From CAVVST01 sp963750995 (GTDB lineage: Bacteria; Acidobacteriota; Vicinamibacteria; Vicinamibacterales; UBA2999), in contig CAVVST010000005.1 of the NCBI GenBank assembly GCA_963750995.1, positions 1,550,001-1,614,000 of the forward strand: a stretch of DNA of 64,000 nucleotides, in the 5' to 3' direction. The notes beneath the pieces were generated by a model. That model did not search any database and was not told the DNA's origin. It saw nothing but the letters and a program-made list of their open reading frames with translations. Made by a program: the position numbers and the translations under genes. The first letter of the stretch is position 1; every line of letters begins with the position of its first letter. Shown here in pieces: positions 35,297-44,116 of this stretch.

Positions 35297-36865
35297 TTGC
35301 GTATTCTGTTCTCCGTCCGGAATCCGGCCTATGTCCGCTATTACGACTCTGTGCTCCGAGCGCTTGCCGCGCGCGGTCACACGGTCCAGCTGGTTACGCA
35401 GGCCGGGAAGCGCGCTTGGCCCTCGTCGATGGTCGCGCTCGCTGAGGACTGTCCAGGTATCCGACTTTCGGCGCTGCCGGATGTGACTTTCAACCCGTGG
35501 TGGGAGCTCGCGTCGCGGCTGCGGCAGGCGCGTTTTTACCTTCGGTTTCTCGGGCCCGAATACGAACAGACACCAGAGCTGCTTTCGCGCGCCCGCGCCC
35601 GGGCGCCGGCGCTGGCCGTTCGCCTGGGCGAATGGGCGGGGCGACGCGCCGGGGGCCGCAGCGTGATCGTCCGCATCATCGACGTGCTCGAACAAGCGAC
35701 GCGCGGCGCCACGCTCTTTCGCGATTACCTGCGCGAGCAGCAGCCGGACGTGCTCGTCACCTCGCCACTCGTCGTGCTCAAGACTGCGCAGCTGGATCTG
35801 GCGCGCGCCGCGGGCGAACTCGGAATCCGCAACGTCTTCGCGGTCGCGAGCTGGGATCACCTCTCGAGCAAGGGCGAGCTGAATTTCGCGCCGCAGCACG
35901 TGTTCGTGTGGAACGACATTCAAAAGCAGGAGGGTCGGGACCTGCACCACTTCGATCCGGCGCGTGTCACGGTCACTGGCGCCCCGGTGTTCGACGACTG
36001 GTTCGGCCGGACGGCATCGCGCGGGCGCGCGGATTTCTGCGCGAGAGTCGGGTTGCGGTCGGATCGACCGTTGGTCCTGTATACCTGTTCCAGCCTGCTC
36101 GAGGGAAGTCCACCCGAGGCACCGTTCGTCGACCGGTGGGTGCGTCATCTTCGCGGAAGCGGCCACGCCCTGCTGCGCGACTGCGGCATCCTGGTGCGGC
36201 CGCATCCTCATCGAACCCGTGAATGGCGCGCGGTGGATTTCTCGGCGTTCGACAACGTCGTGTGCTGGCCGCCGCTCGGTGACGTGCCGGCGGATACGCC
36301 CTCGAAGAACGACTACTTCGATTCGCTGTATCACGCGGCGGCAACGGTCGGTTTGAATACCAGCGCGATGATCGAGGCAGCCATCCTGGGGCGTCCGGTG
36401 CACACCATTCTCGTTCCAGAGTTTCAGCACAGCCAGGAAGGCACGCTTCATTTCCGCTACCTGCTCGATGGGCCCCATCGCCCCCTGCGGGTGTCGCGGT
36501 CACTCGACGAGCATGCGCGCGATCTTGCGCGTGTGCTCGAGGGACATGACGTCGATCCTGGTGTCAGCGCACGGTTCGTCCACACGTTTGTGCGGCCTTG
36601 CGGCGTCGATATCCGCGCCACCGATCGATTCGTGGATGCGCTCGAGCACGTGGCAGCGCAGCCGGCGCCGCCGCCGCTCGCTGTCCCGCTGTGGGCCCCG
36701 GTCATTCGGCCGTTCTTGTCTCTTTTTGCGCAGGCCGCCGGGCGGCGGGCTCGCCGCGTCAGCCGCGCGTTCCGCGAAGACAAGGCGCGGCGGCTCGCGG
36801 AACACCGCCACCGCAAGGCGGCCGACGCCGTGGCGCGCGCAGCGCATGCCGTAAGCCGCCGATAA
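35297..36865 (+). CDS. family A glycosyltransferase-like protein (plus-strand copy 1)
   Basis: This intact 522-residue protein most likely starts at the TTG at 35297. The frame is open from 35270 but has no ATG or GTG, and the start LRILFSVRNPAYVRYYDSVL aligns with MALRILFSVRKPSNVRQ of the next gene. Motifs: ASWDHLSSKGELN, VWNDIQKQEGRDLH, TGAPVFDDWFGR (instead of TGAQCYDQW), LLEGSPPEAPFVDRW, LVRPHPHRTREW, VGLNTSAMIEAAILGRPVHT and FVRPCGVDI. A short basic tail of about 35 residues closes it. It is divergent to the large operon and heads a run of three family A genes. Confidence 0.7.
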   Translation: MRILFSVRNPAYVRYYDSVLRALAARGHTVQLVTQAGKRAWPSSMVALAEDCPGIRLSALPDVTFNPWWELASRLRQARFYLRFLGPEYEQTPELLSRARARAPALAVRLGEWAGRRAGGRSVIVRIIDVLEQATRGATLFRDYLREQQPDVLVTSPLVVLKTAQLDLARAAGELGIRNVFAVASWDHLSSKGELNFAPQHVFVWNDIQKQEGRDLHHFDPARVTVTGAPVFDDWFGRTASRGRADFCARVGLRSDRPLVLYTCSSLLEGSPPEAPFVDRWVRHLRGSGHALLRDCGILVRPHPHRTREWRAVDFSAFDNVVCWPPLGDVPADTPSKNDYFDSLYHAAATVGLNTSAMIEAAILGRPVHTILVPEFQHSQEGTLHFRYLLDGPHRPLRVSRSLDEHARDLARVLEGHDVDPGVSARFVHTFVRPCGVDIRATDRFVDALEHVAAQPAPPPLAVPLWAPVIRPFLSLFAQAAGRRARRVSRAFREDKARRLAEHRHRKAADAVARAAHAVSRR

Positions 36866-36866
36866 T

Positions 36867-38492
36867 ATGGCCCTGCGCATTCTCTTTTCCGTCCGCAAGC
36901 CGTCGAACGTTCGCCAGTTCGAGTCGGTGCTGCGCGCCCTCGCCGCCCGCGGCCACGATGTCGCCATCGTCCGCGAGGCGCTCGGCGAATTCGAGTGGCC
37001 TCCGTTCGTCCTCGCTCTGGCGGATAGCTGCCCGGGCATTCGTCTCGAGACGATGCCCTCGGCGGCGAAGACGCACTGGTGGGAGCTCGCCACCCGCTTC
37101 CGGCGCGCGCTCTTCTACCTGAGATTTTTCTCGCCGGCTTATCGCACGGCCCCGGCGCTGCTCGCCCGGGCGCGCAAGCGGGCGCCGGTGCCGGCCATCC
37201 GCATTGCCGAATGGTTCGGCCCGCCGGGGCGCTGGCTGCTCGCACACGTCCTGAATTTGCTCGAGCAATCGACGCGCAGCGCCGCTATCTACCACCAGTA
37301 CCTGCGCCAACTGGCTCCCGACATCGTCGTCCTGACGCCGATGATCGTGCTGAAGACGGCGCAGCTCGATCTCGCGCGCGCGGCGCTCGAGCTCGGGATC
37401 CGCAACGTGTTCGCGGTCGCGAGCTGGGATCATCTCTCGAGCAAGGGAGACCTGACGTTCCAGCCGCAGCGGGTGATCGTCTGGAACGACCTGCAGAAGC
37501 GCGAGGCGGTCGAACTCCTGCAGCTGGACGCGAATCGCGTGATCACAACCGGTTCGCAAATCTTCGACGAATGGTTCGTGAAGACCCCTTCGAGTTCACG
37601 CGATGAATTCTGCGCCCGCGTCGGACTCCGGCCCGATCGCCCGATCGTGCTGTACGTCTGCTCGTCGCTGCTCGAAGGCAGCACGCCCGAGCCGCCATTC
37701 GTCGTCCGCTGGGCGAAGCACCTCCGGCAGAGCGGCCATCAGTCGCTGCGCGACTGCGGAATCCTGGTGCGGCCGCACCACGAGCATGGCGAGGCGTGGC
37801 GCAAAGTGAACGTCAAGGGGATGGACAACCTGGCGTGCTGGCCGAAGGCGGGGGACTTCCCGGTCGACGCGCGGTCGAAGACCGACTACTTCGATTCGCT
37901 CTACCACGCGGCCGTGGTCGTCGGGCTCAACACCAGCGCCATGATCGAAGGCGCCATTCTGGGGCATCCGGTTCACACAATCCTGCTGCCGGAATTCCAG
38001 ACCAGCCAGGAAGGGACCGTTCATTTCCATTACCTCCTCGAGGAGCCCGGGGGACTGCTTCACGCGGCGCGATCGCTCGACGACCACGCAGGCAAGCTCG
38101 CCGCGGCTCTGGAAGGGCGCGACCCCGATCCCGAGCGCAGCGCACGATTCGTTCGTGCATTCGTGAGGCCTCGCGGCCTGACGACGCCGGCCACCGAGGT
38201 GTTCGTCCAGGAGTTGGAGTCGCTGGCGGCCCAGCCCACCCCCGAACCGATGCCGATTCCGGTGTGGGCGCCGATGATTCGTCCGGTCCTGCAACCATTC
38301 GCCAACGCCGCGGCCGAGCGAATGCGCCGGATGGAGGAGGAATCGCGGCGCCGCAGCGTGCAGCGGCTCGAGGAACATCGTCAACGCAAGGCCCCGCAGC
38401 TCGAGGCCCATCGCCAGCAGCGGATCGCCCAGCACCGGCGCCGCAAGCGCGACGCGGCGAACGCGGCCAGCGGCGTGCCGGACGCTTCGTGA
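36867..38492 (+). CDS. family A glycosyltransferase-like protein (plus-strand copy 2), altered HP motif
   Basis: An intact 541-residue protein starting at the ATG one base after the preceding stop. It is very similar to the gene before it: ASWDHLSSKGDLT, VWNDLQKREAVELL, TGSQIFDEWF, LLEGSTPEPPFVVRW, VGLNTSAMIEGAILGHPVHT and FVRPRGLTTPATEVF. At the place where all other readable copies have RPHP it has LVRPHHEHGEAW, so the proline of the HP motif is replaced by histidine. The C-terminal 60 residues are extremely rich in Arg, His, Glu and Gln and look like a charged helix. The HP change may mean a different donor or reduced activity. Confidence 0.7.
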   Translation: MALRILFSVRKPSNVRQFESVLRALAARGHDVAIVREALGEFEWPPFVLALADSCPGIRLETMPSAAKTHWWELATRFRRALFYLRFFSPAYRTAPALLARARKRAPVPAIRIAEWFGPPGRWLLAHVLNLLEQSTRSAAIYHQYLRQLAPDIVVLTPMIVLKTAQLDLARAALELGIRNVFAVASWDHLSSKGDLTFQPQRVIVWNDLQKREAVELLQLDANRVITTGSQIFDEWFVKTPSSSRDEFCARVGLRPDRPIVLYVCSSLLEGSTPEPPFVVRWAKHLRQSGHQSLRDCGILVRPHHEHGEAWRKVNVKGMDNLACWPKAGDFPVDARSKTDYFDSLYHAAVVVGLNTSAMIEGAILGHPVHTILLPEFQTSQEGTVHFHYLLEEPGGLLHAARSLDDHAGKLAAALEGRDPDPERSARFVRAFVRPRGLTTPATEVFVQELESLAAQPTPEPMPIPVWAPMIRPVLQPFANAAAERMRRMEEESRRRSVQRLEEHRQRKAPQLEAHRQQRIAQHRRRKRDAANAASGVPDAS

Positions 38493-39922
38493 AGATCTTG
38501 TTCCTGGCGCACAACCTCGGCAAGACACGGCACTTCGAGGGCGTGCTCGAGGCGCTGACCGCGCGCGGCCATGCCGTGGTGATCACCGCCGCCCACAAGC
38601 GCAACAAACCGCTCAAGCTCGGCATCTTCAGCCACAACCCGCTGATCGACGTCGTCGCCAATCCGGTCCGGCGCGTCGATGACTGGGAACCGTTCGTCCG
38701 GCCGCTGCGACAAGCACGCGATTACGTCCGGTATCTGCATCCCGGGTACGGGCATGCGCATAAGCTGACCGAACGGGCGCGTGCCTACGCACCGCGCGGC
38801 TGGCCGGAGCGACTCTCGGGGAACGGACTGGGCCGGCGGCGCATCCTCGTCAAGCGGACGCTCGAACTGGCGGAGTCGCTGGTGCCGAGCGAACGCTATT
38901 ACGAACTGTTCATCCGTTCTCATGCGCCCGACGTAATTCTCATCACGCCGCTCATCGACTTCGGTTCGTACCAGACGGACTACGTCAAGAGCGCACACCG
39001 GCTGGGCATCCCGATCGTGTTCCTGCCGTTCAGCTGGGACAACCTGACGAACCGGGGCCTCGTGCGGATCGCGCCCGATCGTGTGCTGGTGTGGAACGAA
39101 CATCAGAAGCGCGAGGCGGTGACCTATCACGACGTGCCTGCGGACCGCATCGTCATCACCGGCGCGCCGCGCTTCGACGAGTTTTTTGCGATGCGCCCGT
39201 CGACCACCGTGATGAGTTCTGCACGCGCGCGGGCCTCGACCCGTCGCGTCCGTTCCTTCTGTACCTGTGCTCGTCGCACTTCGTCGCGCCCGACGAAGTC
39301 AACTTCGTGCGCGACTGGGCGCGGACGGTTCGCGAGGACGCCGCGGTCGGCAACTGCGGCATCCTGGTGCGTCCTCATCCGGCCAACGCCGAACCGTGGG
39401 ACCGCGTCGACTTCGACGGACATCCCGAATGCGGCCGTCTGGAAGGAACCGCCGAAGGTCCAGGCGGATCCGGCGCTCTACGACTCGCTGTACCACTGTG
39501 CTGCCGTCGCCGGTCTCAATACCAGCGCGATGATCGAAGCAGGGATTCTCGGCAAGGCGGTGCACACGATTCAGACCTCCGAGTTCGCCGGGGGACAGGA
39601 GCAGACGCTGCACTTTCACTACCTGCTGGCACGGAACGGCGGGCTGGTGGAAGTCGCGGAGAACCTGCAGCAGCACTGCCGCCAGCTGGATGAAGCGGTG
39701 GCGAATCCGGCCGCCGGCGCCGAGCGCAGCCGGCGCTTCGTCGAATCATTCGTACGCCCGCGCGGACTCGACCGGCCGGTCGCTCCGATCATGGTGGAGG
39801 AAATCGAGCGCGTCGCGACGATGACCAAGCGACCGCATCGGACTCCGGCATGGCACATCCCGGCCGCGCGGTTGCTGCTCGCCGCGCTCGAGCGGCGCGG
39901 CGGTATCAGCGGGTCACGCTGA
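38489..39922 (+). CDS. family A glycosyltransferase-like protein (plus-strand copy 3, two compensating frameshifts)
   Basis: The start is the GTG at 38489 (GTGA overlap), 478 residues in total. The N-terminal half is intact: VKILFLAHNLGKTRHFEGVL, LITPLIDFGSYQTDYVKSA, FSWDNLTNRGLVRIAPDRV, VWNEHQKREAVTYHDVPADR and TGAPRFDEFF. Between about 39205 and 39425 the conserved sequence (FLLYLCSSHFVAPDEVNF, LVRPHPANAEPW) lies in a shifted frame. After that the first frame returns with VAGLNTSAMIEAGILGKAVHT and FVRPRGLDRPVAP. It lacks the long basic tail of other copies. A strong inverted repeat follows 20 bases after the stop. Confidence 0.66.
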   Translation: MKILFLAHNLGKTRHFEGVLEALTARGHAVVITAAHKRNKPLKLGIFSHNPLIDVVANPVRRVDDWEPFVRPLRQARDYVRYLHPGYGHAHKLTERARAYAPRGWPERLSGNGLGRRRILVKRTLELAESLVPSERYYELFIRSHAPDVILITPLIDFGSYQTDYVKSAHRLGIPIVFLPFSWDNLTNRGLVRIAPDRVLVWNEHQKREAVTYHDVPADRIVITGAPRFDEFFAMRPSTTVMSSARARASTRRVRSFCTCARRTSSRPTKSTSCATGRGRFARTPRSATAASWCVLIRPTPNRGTASTSTDIPNAAVWKEPPKVQADPALYDSLYHCAAVAGLNTSAMIEAGILGKAVHTIQTSEFAGGQEQTLHFHYLLARNGGLVEVAENLQQHCRQLDEAVANPAAGAERSRRFVESFVRPRGLDRPVAPIMVEEIERVATMTKRPHRTPAWHIPAARLLLAALERRGGISGSR

Positions 39923-39925
39923 GCG

Positions 39926-40370
39926 CTACGCTTCGCGGCGAAGTCGGTCGCGCTCTCGCGACCGACTGAGCAGCGCCGCGCGTATCTGCACCGGCCAGTA
40001 CGACAACACCAGCGACGCGCCCCCGAACGTCGCAGCCGCGACGTCGTCGACGACGAATTCGGCGCGAAGGTCGCCGGCGCAGCGCTGGCGCGCGGCGTCG
40101 ATCAAGCCCTCGACCGGTCGATGCCAGTGTACCGGTCCGTACGGGATCGATGGTGGTCGAGAAATTTCTTGGCGAGCACACCGGTCGAAGTGCCGAGCTC
40201 GACGACAGTTCCGCCCTGGGGCAGGAAGAAGTCGCCGAGGCGACAGGCGAGTTCAAGCCGTTCGTCGTCGAGCGGAACCGAGAGACGGACATGGTCGTCG
40301 AACTGGCCGGCGATGCCCTCGAAGGTCCACCCCGCGTTCCGCGCGTCTATCTCCTGCCTGCCTTGGCCAT
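39926..40370 (-). pseudogene. truncated SAM methyltransferase remnant (CmoA-like)
   Basis: The ATG at 40370 opens a frame that stops after seven codons. A change of frame there gives DARNAGWTFEGIAGQFDDHVRL, then LACRLGDFFLPQGGTVVELG (motif I region), TSTGVLAKKFLDHH and RYTGIDRS. A second frame change at about 40105 gives LIDAARQRCAGDLRAEFVVDD and LVLSYWPVQIRAALLSR up to the stop at 39926. The pattern resembles CmoA-type methyltransferases, but only about 145 residues remain where about 240 would be expected. With two frame changes and a missing C-terminal part, decay is more likely than sequencing error. Confidence 0.55.
39942..39967. terminator. perfect 11-base inverted repeat at convergent gene ends
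   Basis: AGTCGGTCGCG (39942-39952), CTCT loop, CGCGACCGACT (39957-39967). It starts 20 bases after the stop of the plus-strand operon and lies in the last codons of the minus-strand methyltransferase remnant. No T-run follows on either strand, so intrinsic termination is not certain. An RNA-processing or bidirectional stop signal is possible. Confidence 0.45.
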
Positions 40371-40371
40371 C

Positions 40372-41397
40372 TCACCCTCCAACTCGCCGCGTGACCGATT
40401 CGCCGACCTGCCGCCTGCGATCGATTCGCTCGTTCATTTTCGCTTCGATCAGCGCCGCTCGGACCCTAACGGGAACCCACCGCTGTAACCGGCCGGCGAT
40501 ACCGTGCTCCGCCGCGGCGTAGCCCGCAAGCGCCTGCCGCGCCGCTGCCAGAGGCCGCGCCGGCAGCGCAACCGGCGTCGCGCTGCGCGCGGCGACGACC
40601 CGGAGGCGCAGCGGCTTCCCCGCTGTGAACGCATCGTCCAGCTCCGGGGCGTCGATCCGCGCAATCGTCGCGAACCCCGCTCGCGCGAGCAACCCGCGCA
40701 GGCATGTCTCTGAGAAACTCACCACGTGGCGATGTCCACTCAGGCAGTACTTGAGATCGCGATGCGTGGGCAGTGTATCCAGTCTCGGCGTGCTCACGAA
40801 CAGGATGCCCTCGTCGCGCACCGACCCGGCAATCCGCCGCAGCGTGTCCAGCGGGTCGAGCAGATGCTCGAGCACGTGGTTGAGCACGACGAAATCGAAC
40901 GATCGATCCTGCGGCACCTCGGTGAGGCGCTGGTGCTTTCGGAATGCCGCGTCGGTCGAAGGCTCGATGCCATAGGTCGTCCAGCCACGCGCCTTCATCC
41001 GGTTGAGAAACTTGCCGTCGCCGCAGCCGAAGTCGAGCACCCGGCCGGCCGGCGAGGACAGCTGCGGTGCATACCGCTCCAGCGCCGACAGCAGGCGATC
41101 AGGTCGCCGCGGACCCGTCGATCCGCCTGGCATCGCCTTCACGCGCCCGGCCTGCCGCGACGCCCACGTGCCCTCTTCCGAATAGTACCTTTCCAGCTGC
41201 GACGGCGTCGGCAGCGGATTTACGAAGAGCACACCGCAGGCGTGGCAGCCGCTGATGAAAGACACACGACGCCCGTCAGTCGTTTTCGGAATTGAGAAGG
41301 CGTCGAGCAGAGTGAGCCGTGCCGATCGGCACGCGGGGCACTCCACGGCCTCCCCGTCGAACCGGATCCACCAGCGGCGGGGTTCACGAGGCGGCAT
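40372..41397 (-). CDS. zinc-ribbon class I SAM methyltransferase (tandem copy 1)
   Basis: I start at the ATG at 41397 (MPPREPRRWWIRFDG), 14 bases inside the preceding gene, giving 341 residues. The frame is open further upstream but without similarity to the paralogue. An N-terminal zinc-binding region (CPAC, then CHACGVLFVNPLP) leads into RVLDFGCGDGKFLNRM (motif I), TYGIEPST, FDFVVLNHVLEHLLDPLDTL and ILFVSTPRLDTLP. The layout matches sugar or lipid-linked glycan methyltransferases of O-antigen clusters with terminal methyl groups. Such a cap can act as a chain-end signal for ABC-dependent export, and the export genes follow directly upstream. This is inference from context. Confidence 0.8.
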   Translation of the reverse strand: MPPREPRRWWIRFDGEAVECPACRSARLTLLDAFSIPKTTDGRRVSFISGCHACGVLFVNPLPTPSQLERYYSEEGTWASRQAGRVKAMPGGSTGPRRPDRLLSALERYAPQLSSPAGRVLDFGCGDGKFLNRMKARGWTTYGIEPSTDAAFRKHQRLTEVPQDRSFDFVVLNHVLEHLLDPLDTLRRIAGSVRDEGILFVSTPRLDTLPTHRDLKYCLSGHRHVVSFSETCLRGLLARAGFATIARIDAPELDDAFTAGKPLRLRVVAARSATPVALPARPLAAARQALAGYAAAEHGIAGRLQRWVPVRVRAALIEAKMNERIDRRRQVGESVTRRVGG

Positions 41398-42385
41398 GTC
41401 GGCGCGTGCGCGCCCTCCGCTCAACCGCCCTGTCCAGCATGGCGCCCTGCAGACGAACCGGAAGCGTCGAACGCATCCTCGCTGCCAGGCCTCGGCGGCT
41501 GCGCGCAAATTCATTGACGGCATCGACGGCCGGTCCGAGCGGCGAGGGCTCGGCGGGCGGTGGCTTGTGGGTGCGCTTCGCCACCACGCGAAGCCGCAGC
41601 GGCTGGTCCTTTGTCAGCGCGTCGAGGTGCGTTCCTTCGAGCCGGGCGACCGTGGCGAATCCCGCGCGCGCCAGTAATCCGGTCAGGCAGCGGCGCGAAT
41701 ACGACAACAAGTGATTCCGGCCGTCGACGCAGTACTTGAAATCGCCGTGTACCGGCAGCGTGTCAAGGGCGGGAATGCCGACAAACAGAATGCCGCCGTC
41801 ACGCAGCGCACCCGCGAGCTGGTGCAGGATCTGCAGCGGGTTGGTCACGTGCTCGAGCACGTGGTGGAGAATCGCGAAATCAAAGCTGCCGTCCTGCGGG
41901 GGCCGATCGAGCCGGTGATGGCGCTGAAACGGCACCGGCGTCGAGGGCTCGATCCCGAAGGTCTCCCATCCCGCGGCCTGGAGCCGATCGAGAAACTTTC
42001 CTTCCCCACACCCGAAGTCGATCACCTTGGCGCCAGACGGTGGGCTGTGCACCGGCACGTACGGCTCCAGCGCGTCAAGCAGCACTTCGCGCGGATCTCG
42101 TGCTGGAGTCTGTGAGGGCGGCCTGGCGGCGCGAACCTGGCGGGTTTCTGCCCATGCGCCCTCAGGCGCGTAGCGTTCGTGCAACTCCTCGCGGGATGGC
42201 AGCGGGTTGACGAATAGCACGCCGCATTCCTGGCAGCCGGTGAGAAACGCCAACCGGCGCCCCCGGCGGTCGCGCGGAATCTTGAACACGTCGAGCAGCC
42301 TGATCCGGGGCGACTCGCACGCCGGGCACGCACGGGCCTCGTTCTCGTACCGCAACCACAGCAGCGGCGTCTTAGCGTTCGGCAA
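41384..42385 (-). CDS. zinc-ribbon class I SAM methyltransferase (tandem copy 2)
   Basis: The protein has 333 residues and is a close paralogue of the gene that follows it. CPAC and CQECGVLFVNPLP make up the zinc-binding region. KVIDFGCGEGKFLDRL, TFGIEPSTPVPF, FDFAILHHVLEHVTNPLQIL and ILFVGIPALDTLPVHG make up the methyltransferase domain. The C-terminal helices (RLQGAMLDRAVERR) also match. The gene overlaps the permease gene upstream by 14 bases. A tandem pair of near-identical architecture suggests two positions or two sugars methylated in the same glycan. Confidence 0.8.
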   Translation of the reverse strand: MPNAKTPLLWLRYENEARACPACESPRIRLLDVFKIPRDRRGRRLAFLTGCQECGVLFVNPLPSREELHERYAPEGAWAETRQVRAARPPSQTPARDPREVLLDALEPYVPVHSPPSGAKVIDFGCGEGKFLDRLQAAGWETFGIEPSTPVPFQRHHRLDRPPQDGSFDFAILHHVLEHVTNPLQILHQLAGALRDGGILFVGIPALDTLPVHGDFKYCVDGRNHLLSYSRRCLTGLLARAGFATVARLEGTHLDALTKDQPLRLRVVAKRTHKPPPAEPSPLGPAVDAVNEFARSRRGLAARMRSTLPVRLQGAMLDRAVERRARTRRHAAS

Positions 42386-43214
42386 TCGTGTGCGCCTCCG
42401 CCCGTGCGAAATACGTCAGCCCCGCACACAGGAGGACGAACACCGCCACGGCCGTCACCAGGAACTGCTCGCGATAGAACGCGCCGACTCCGAACAAGCC
42501 CCACTTGAAGGTCTCGACGATGATCGCCAGCGGATTGAACAGCATCCAGCGGCGCTGATCCTCAGGCACCTGCGACAGCGGATACAGGATGGGCGTCAGG
42601 AGGTACCACACTGACAGCAACTGGCCCATGCCGAAGCGGATGTCGCGCGCTGTTTCCCCCCAGATCGATGTGAACAGCGAAATCGCCAGCGCGAAGAAAA
42701 ACGCCAGCCCCAGTGCGGCGGCCGCCCACAGGATCGAGACGTCAGGGCGAAGATACACTCGGCCGTCCTGCACCGTGTAATAGATGGTGGCGGCAAGAAA
42801 CACCCCGACCTTCAGCGCCAGGTTCAGCAGCGACGGCATCATGTTGCCGAACGGCAGGATCGCGCGCGGGTGGTAGATCTGGTCCGTCAGATCACGATTC
42901 ATTTCGAGGGCGCGCGTGCCCCACATCAGGCTGGTCGCAAACACGTCCCAGACAACCGTTCCAGCAAGCAGAAACAGGAAGTAGGGCAAACCATTCGAAC
43001 CAACTCCCAGCAGCCCGCCGAAGACCAGCGCGCGAAGCGCGATCGGAAACAGCGGGTTGATCCACAGCCAGAGCCACCCGAGCACGGTGCGGCGATACAT
43101 TTTTCGCAGTGCGCGGTCGCCGATGAACCCGAGTAGGCGCCGATACTGCCAGACCTCCCGCATCGTGGCGATCGCGCCGGGGTACCGCGACGAGACTTCC
43201 CAGCGTTCGGTCAC
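42372..43214 (-). CDS. wzm: ABC-2 type polysaccharide export permease (Wzm-like, first)
   Basis: I start at the GTG at 43214 (GTGA overlap), 280 residues. REVWQYRRLLGFIGDRALRK before the first helix and LGWLWLWINPLFPIALRALVF are typical of the ABC-2 permeases of the Wzm/TagG/KpsM group. About six hydrophobic helices follow, with QLLSVWYLLTPILYPLSQVP and MLFNPLAIIVETFKWGLFG near the end. It would form the membrane channel for export of a lipid-linked glycan across the inner membrane, powered by the ATPase at 44085-45356. It is clearly related to the next permease upstream, but not closely. Confidence 0.85.
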   Translation of the reverse strand: MTERWEVSSRYPGAIATMREVWQYRRLLGFIGDRALRKMYRRTVLGWLWLWINPLFPIALRALVFGGLLGVGSNGLPYFLFLLAGTVVWDVFATSLMWGTRALEMNRDLTDQIYHPRAILPFGNMMPSLLNLALKVGVFLAATIYYTVQDGRVYLRPDVSILWAAAALGLAFFFALAISLFTSIWGETARDIRFGMGQLLSVWYLLTPILYPLSQVPEDQRRWMLFNPLAIIVETFKWGLFGVGAFYREQFLVTAVAVFVLLCAGLTYFARAEAHTIAER

Positions 43215-44116
43215 AGCTTGTCCATCGTCGCCGCTTCGGAGCGCGTGAAATACCAGACGCCGCCGGCAAACGTCGCGGCGGTGATCGCCATCGAGTAGCC
43301 GAACCAGGGCCACGAGTGCTCGAGCGCCGGCAACATGCCCCAGCGGAACGTTTCGAGCGGTGCGGTCAATGGATTCAGGTGCGCCAGCCACCGGATGCCA
43401 GCCGGCACCACCGACAGTGGATAGATGACCGGCGTGAAGTACAGCCAGAAGCTGACCACGTAGCGAAGAACGAAGCGGGCGTCGCGGGCGCGCGCCTGCC
43501 ACACCGATACCCAGAGGGATAACGAAAACGCGAACGCCAGGATGAGCAGCACCGAGGCGGCGCACGCGAACAGGCGCGGATTGGCCTGCACGTACCAGAC
43601 GCCCTCGTTGACCCGGTAATACACGAGACTCGCGATCAGGACGAGTGTGATGATGACCGGTTCGATGATACCGGCCGTCATCTGCGCGAGCGGCAGGATG
43701 ATCCGGGGCACATACAGCTTCGTCAACAGATTGCGGTTGGTCTCGAGTCCCTGGCTGCCGCGAATCACCGGGCCGTCAAAGCAATTCCAGGGTATCTGGC
43801 CGATGAGAAAGAAGACGAAATAGGGAACCCCGCCCGACGGTACCTGCATGATCGACCCGAAGACGAAGCTGCCGACACCGAGCGGCACCAGCGTGCGGAT
43901 GAAAATCCACGAAACGCCGAGGTGGGTCTTCGAGTACAGCGATTCCAGCGCCTTCGACGAGAAGAACCAGAGAATACGGCGGTACTGCCACACCTCGCGC
44001 GTGCGGGCGACGAACCCCTGGTCCACATCGGGCGCGATGATCCACCCGCCTTCGCCAGGGCCGCGGCGCGCCAGGGCGCCTGGGTCAGACGGCAGACTTG
44101 CGTTTCTTCCTTGCAT
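43211..44116 (-). CDS. wzm: ABC-2 type polysaccharide export permease (Wzm-like, second)
   Basis: The protein has 301 residues from the ATG at 44116, overlapping the ATPase gene by 32 bases. REVWQYRRILWFFSSKALESLY, LGVSWIFIRTLVPLGVGSFV, a run of six helices and WLYFTPVIYPLSVVPAGIRW, then LNPLTAPLETFRWGMLPALE, are the same landmarks as in the neighbouring permease. Standard Wzm transporters are homodimers encoded by one permease gene. Two different permeases next to one ATPase gene suggest a heterodimeric channel or two separate export routes sharing one ATPase. Confidence 0.85.
   Translation of the reverse strand: MQGRNASLPSDPGALARRGPGEGGWIIAPDVDQGFVARTREVWQYRRILWFFSSKALESLYSKTHLGVSWIFIRTLVPLGVGSFVFGSIMQVPSGGVPYFVFFLIGQIPWNCFDGPVIRGSQGLETNRNLLTKLYVPRIILPLAQMTAGIIEPVIITLVLIASLVYYRVNEGVWYVQANPRLFACAASVLLILAFAFSLSLWVSVWQARARDARFVLRYVVSFWLYFTPVIYPLSVVPAGIRWLAHLNPLTAPLETFRWGMLPALEHSWPWFGYSMAITAATFAGGVWYFTRSEAATMDKL

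Noticed and set aside
35297..36865. Long open frames antisense to the glycosyltransferase genes (also at 11157-12494 and 18098-19855)
   Set aside because: They are side effects of high GC codon use. Their translations are Arg/Gly/Ala-rich without motifs, while the opposite strand has clear families and coupled starts.
4254..39922. Calling families A or B sialyltransferases because of the HP motif and the nearby Neu genes
   Set aside because: The HP motif is shared by CDP-glycerol, capsule and sialyl transferases. Nothing else in the sequence supports a specific donor.
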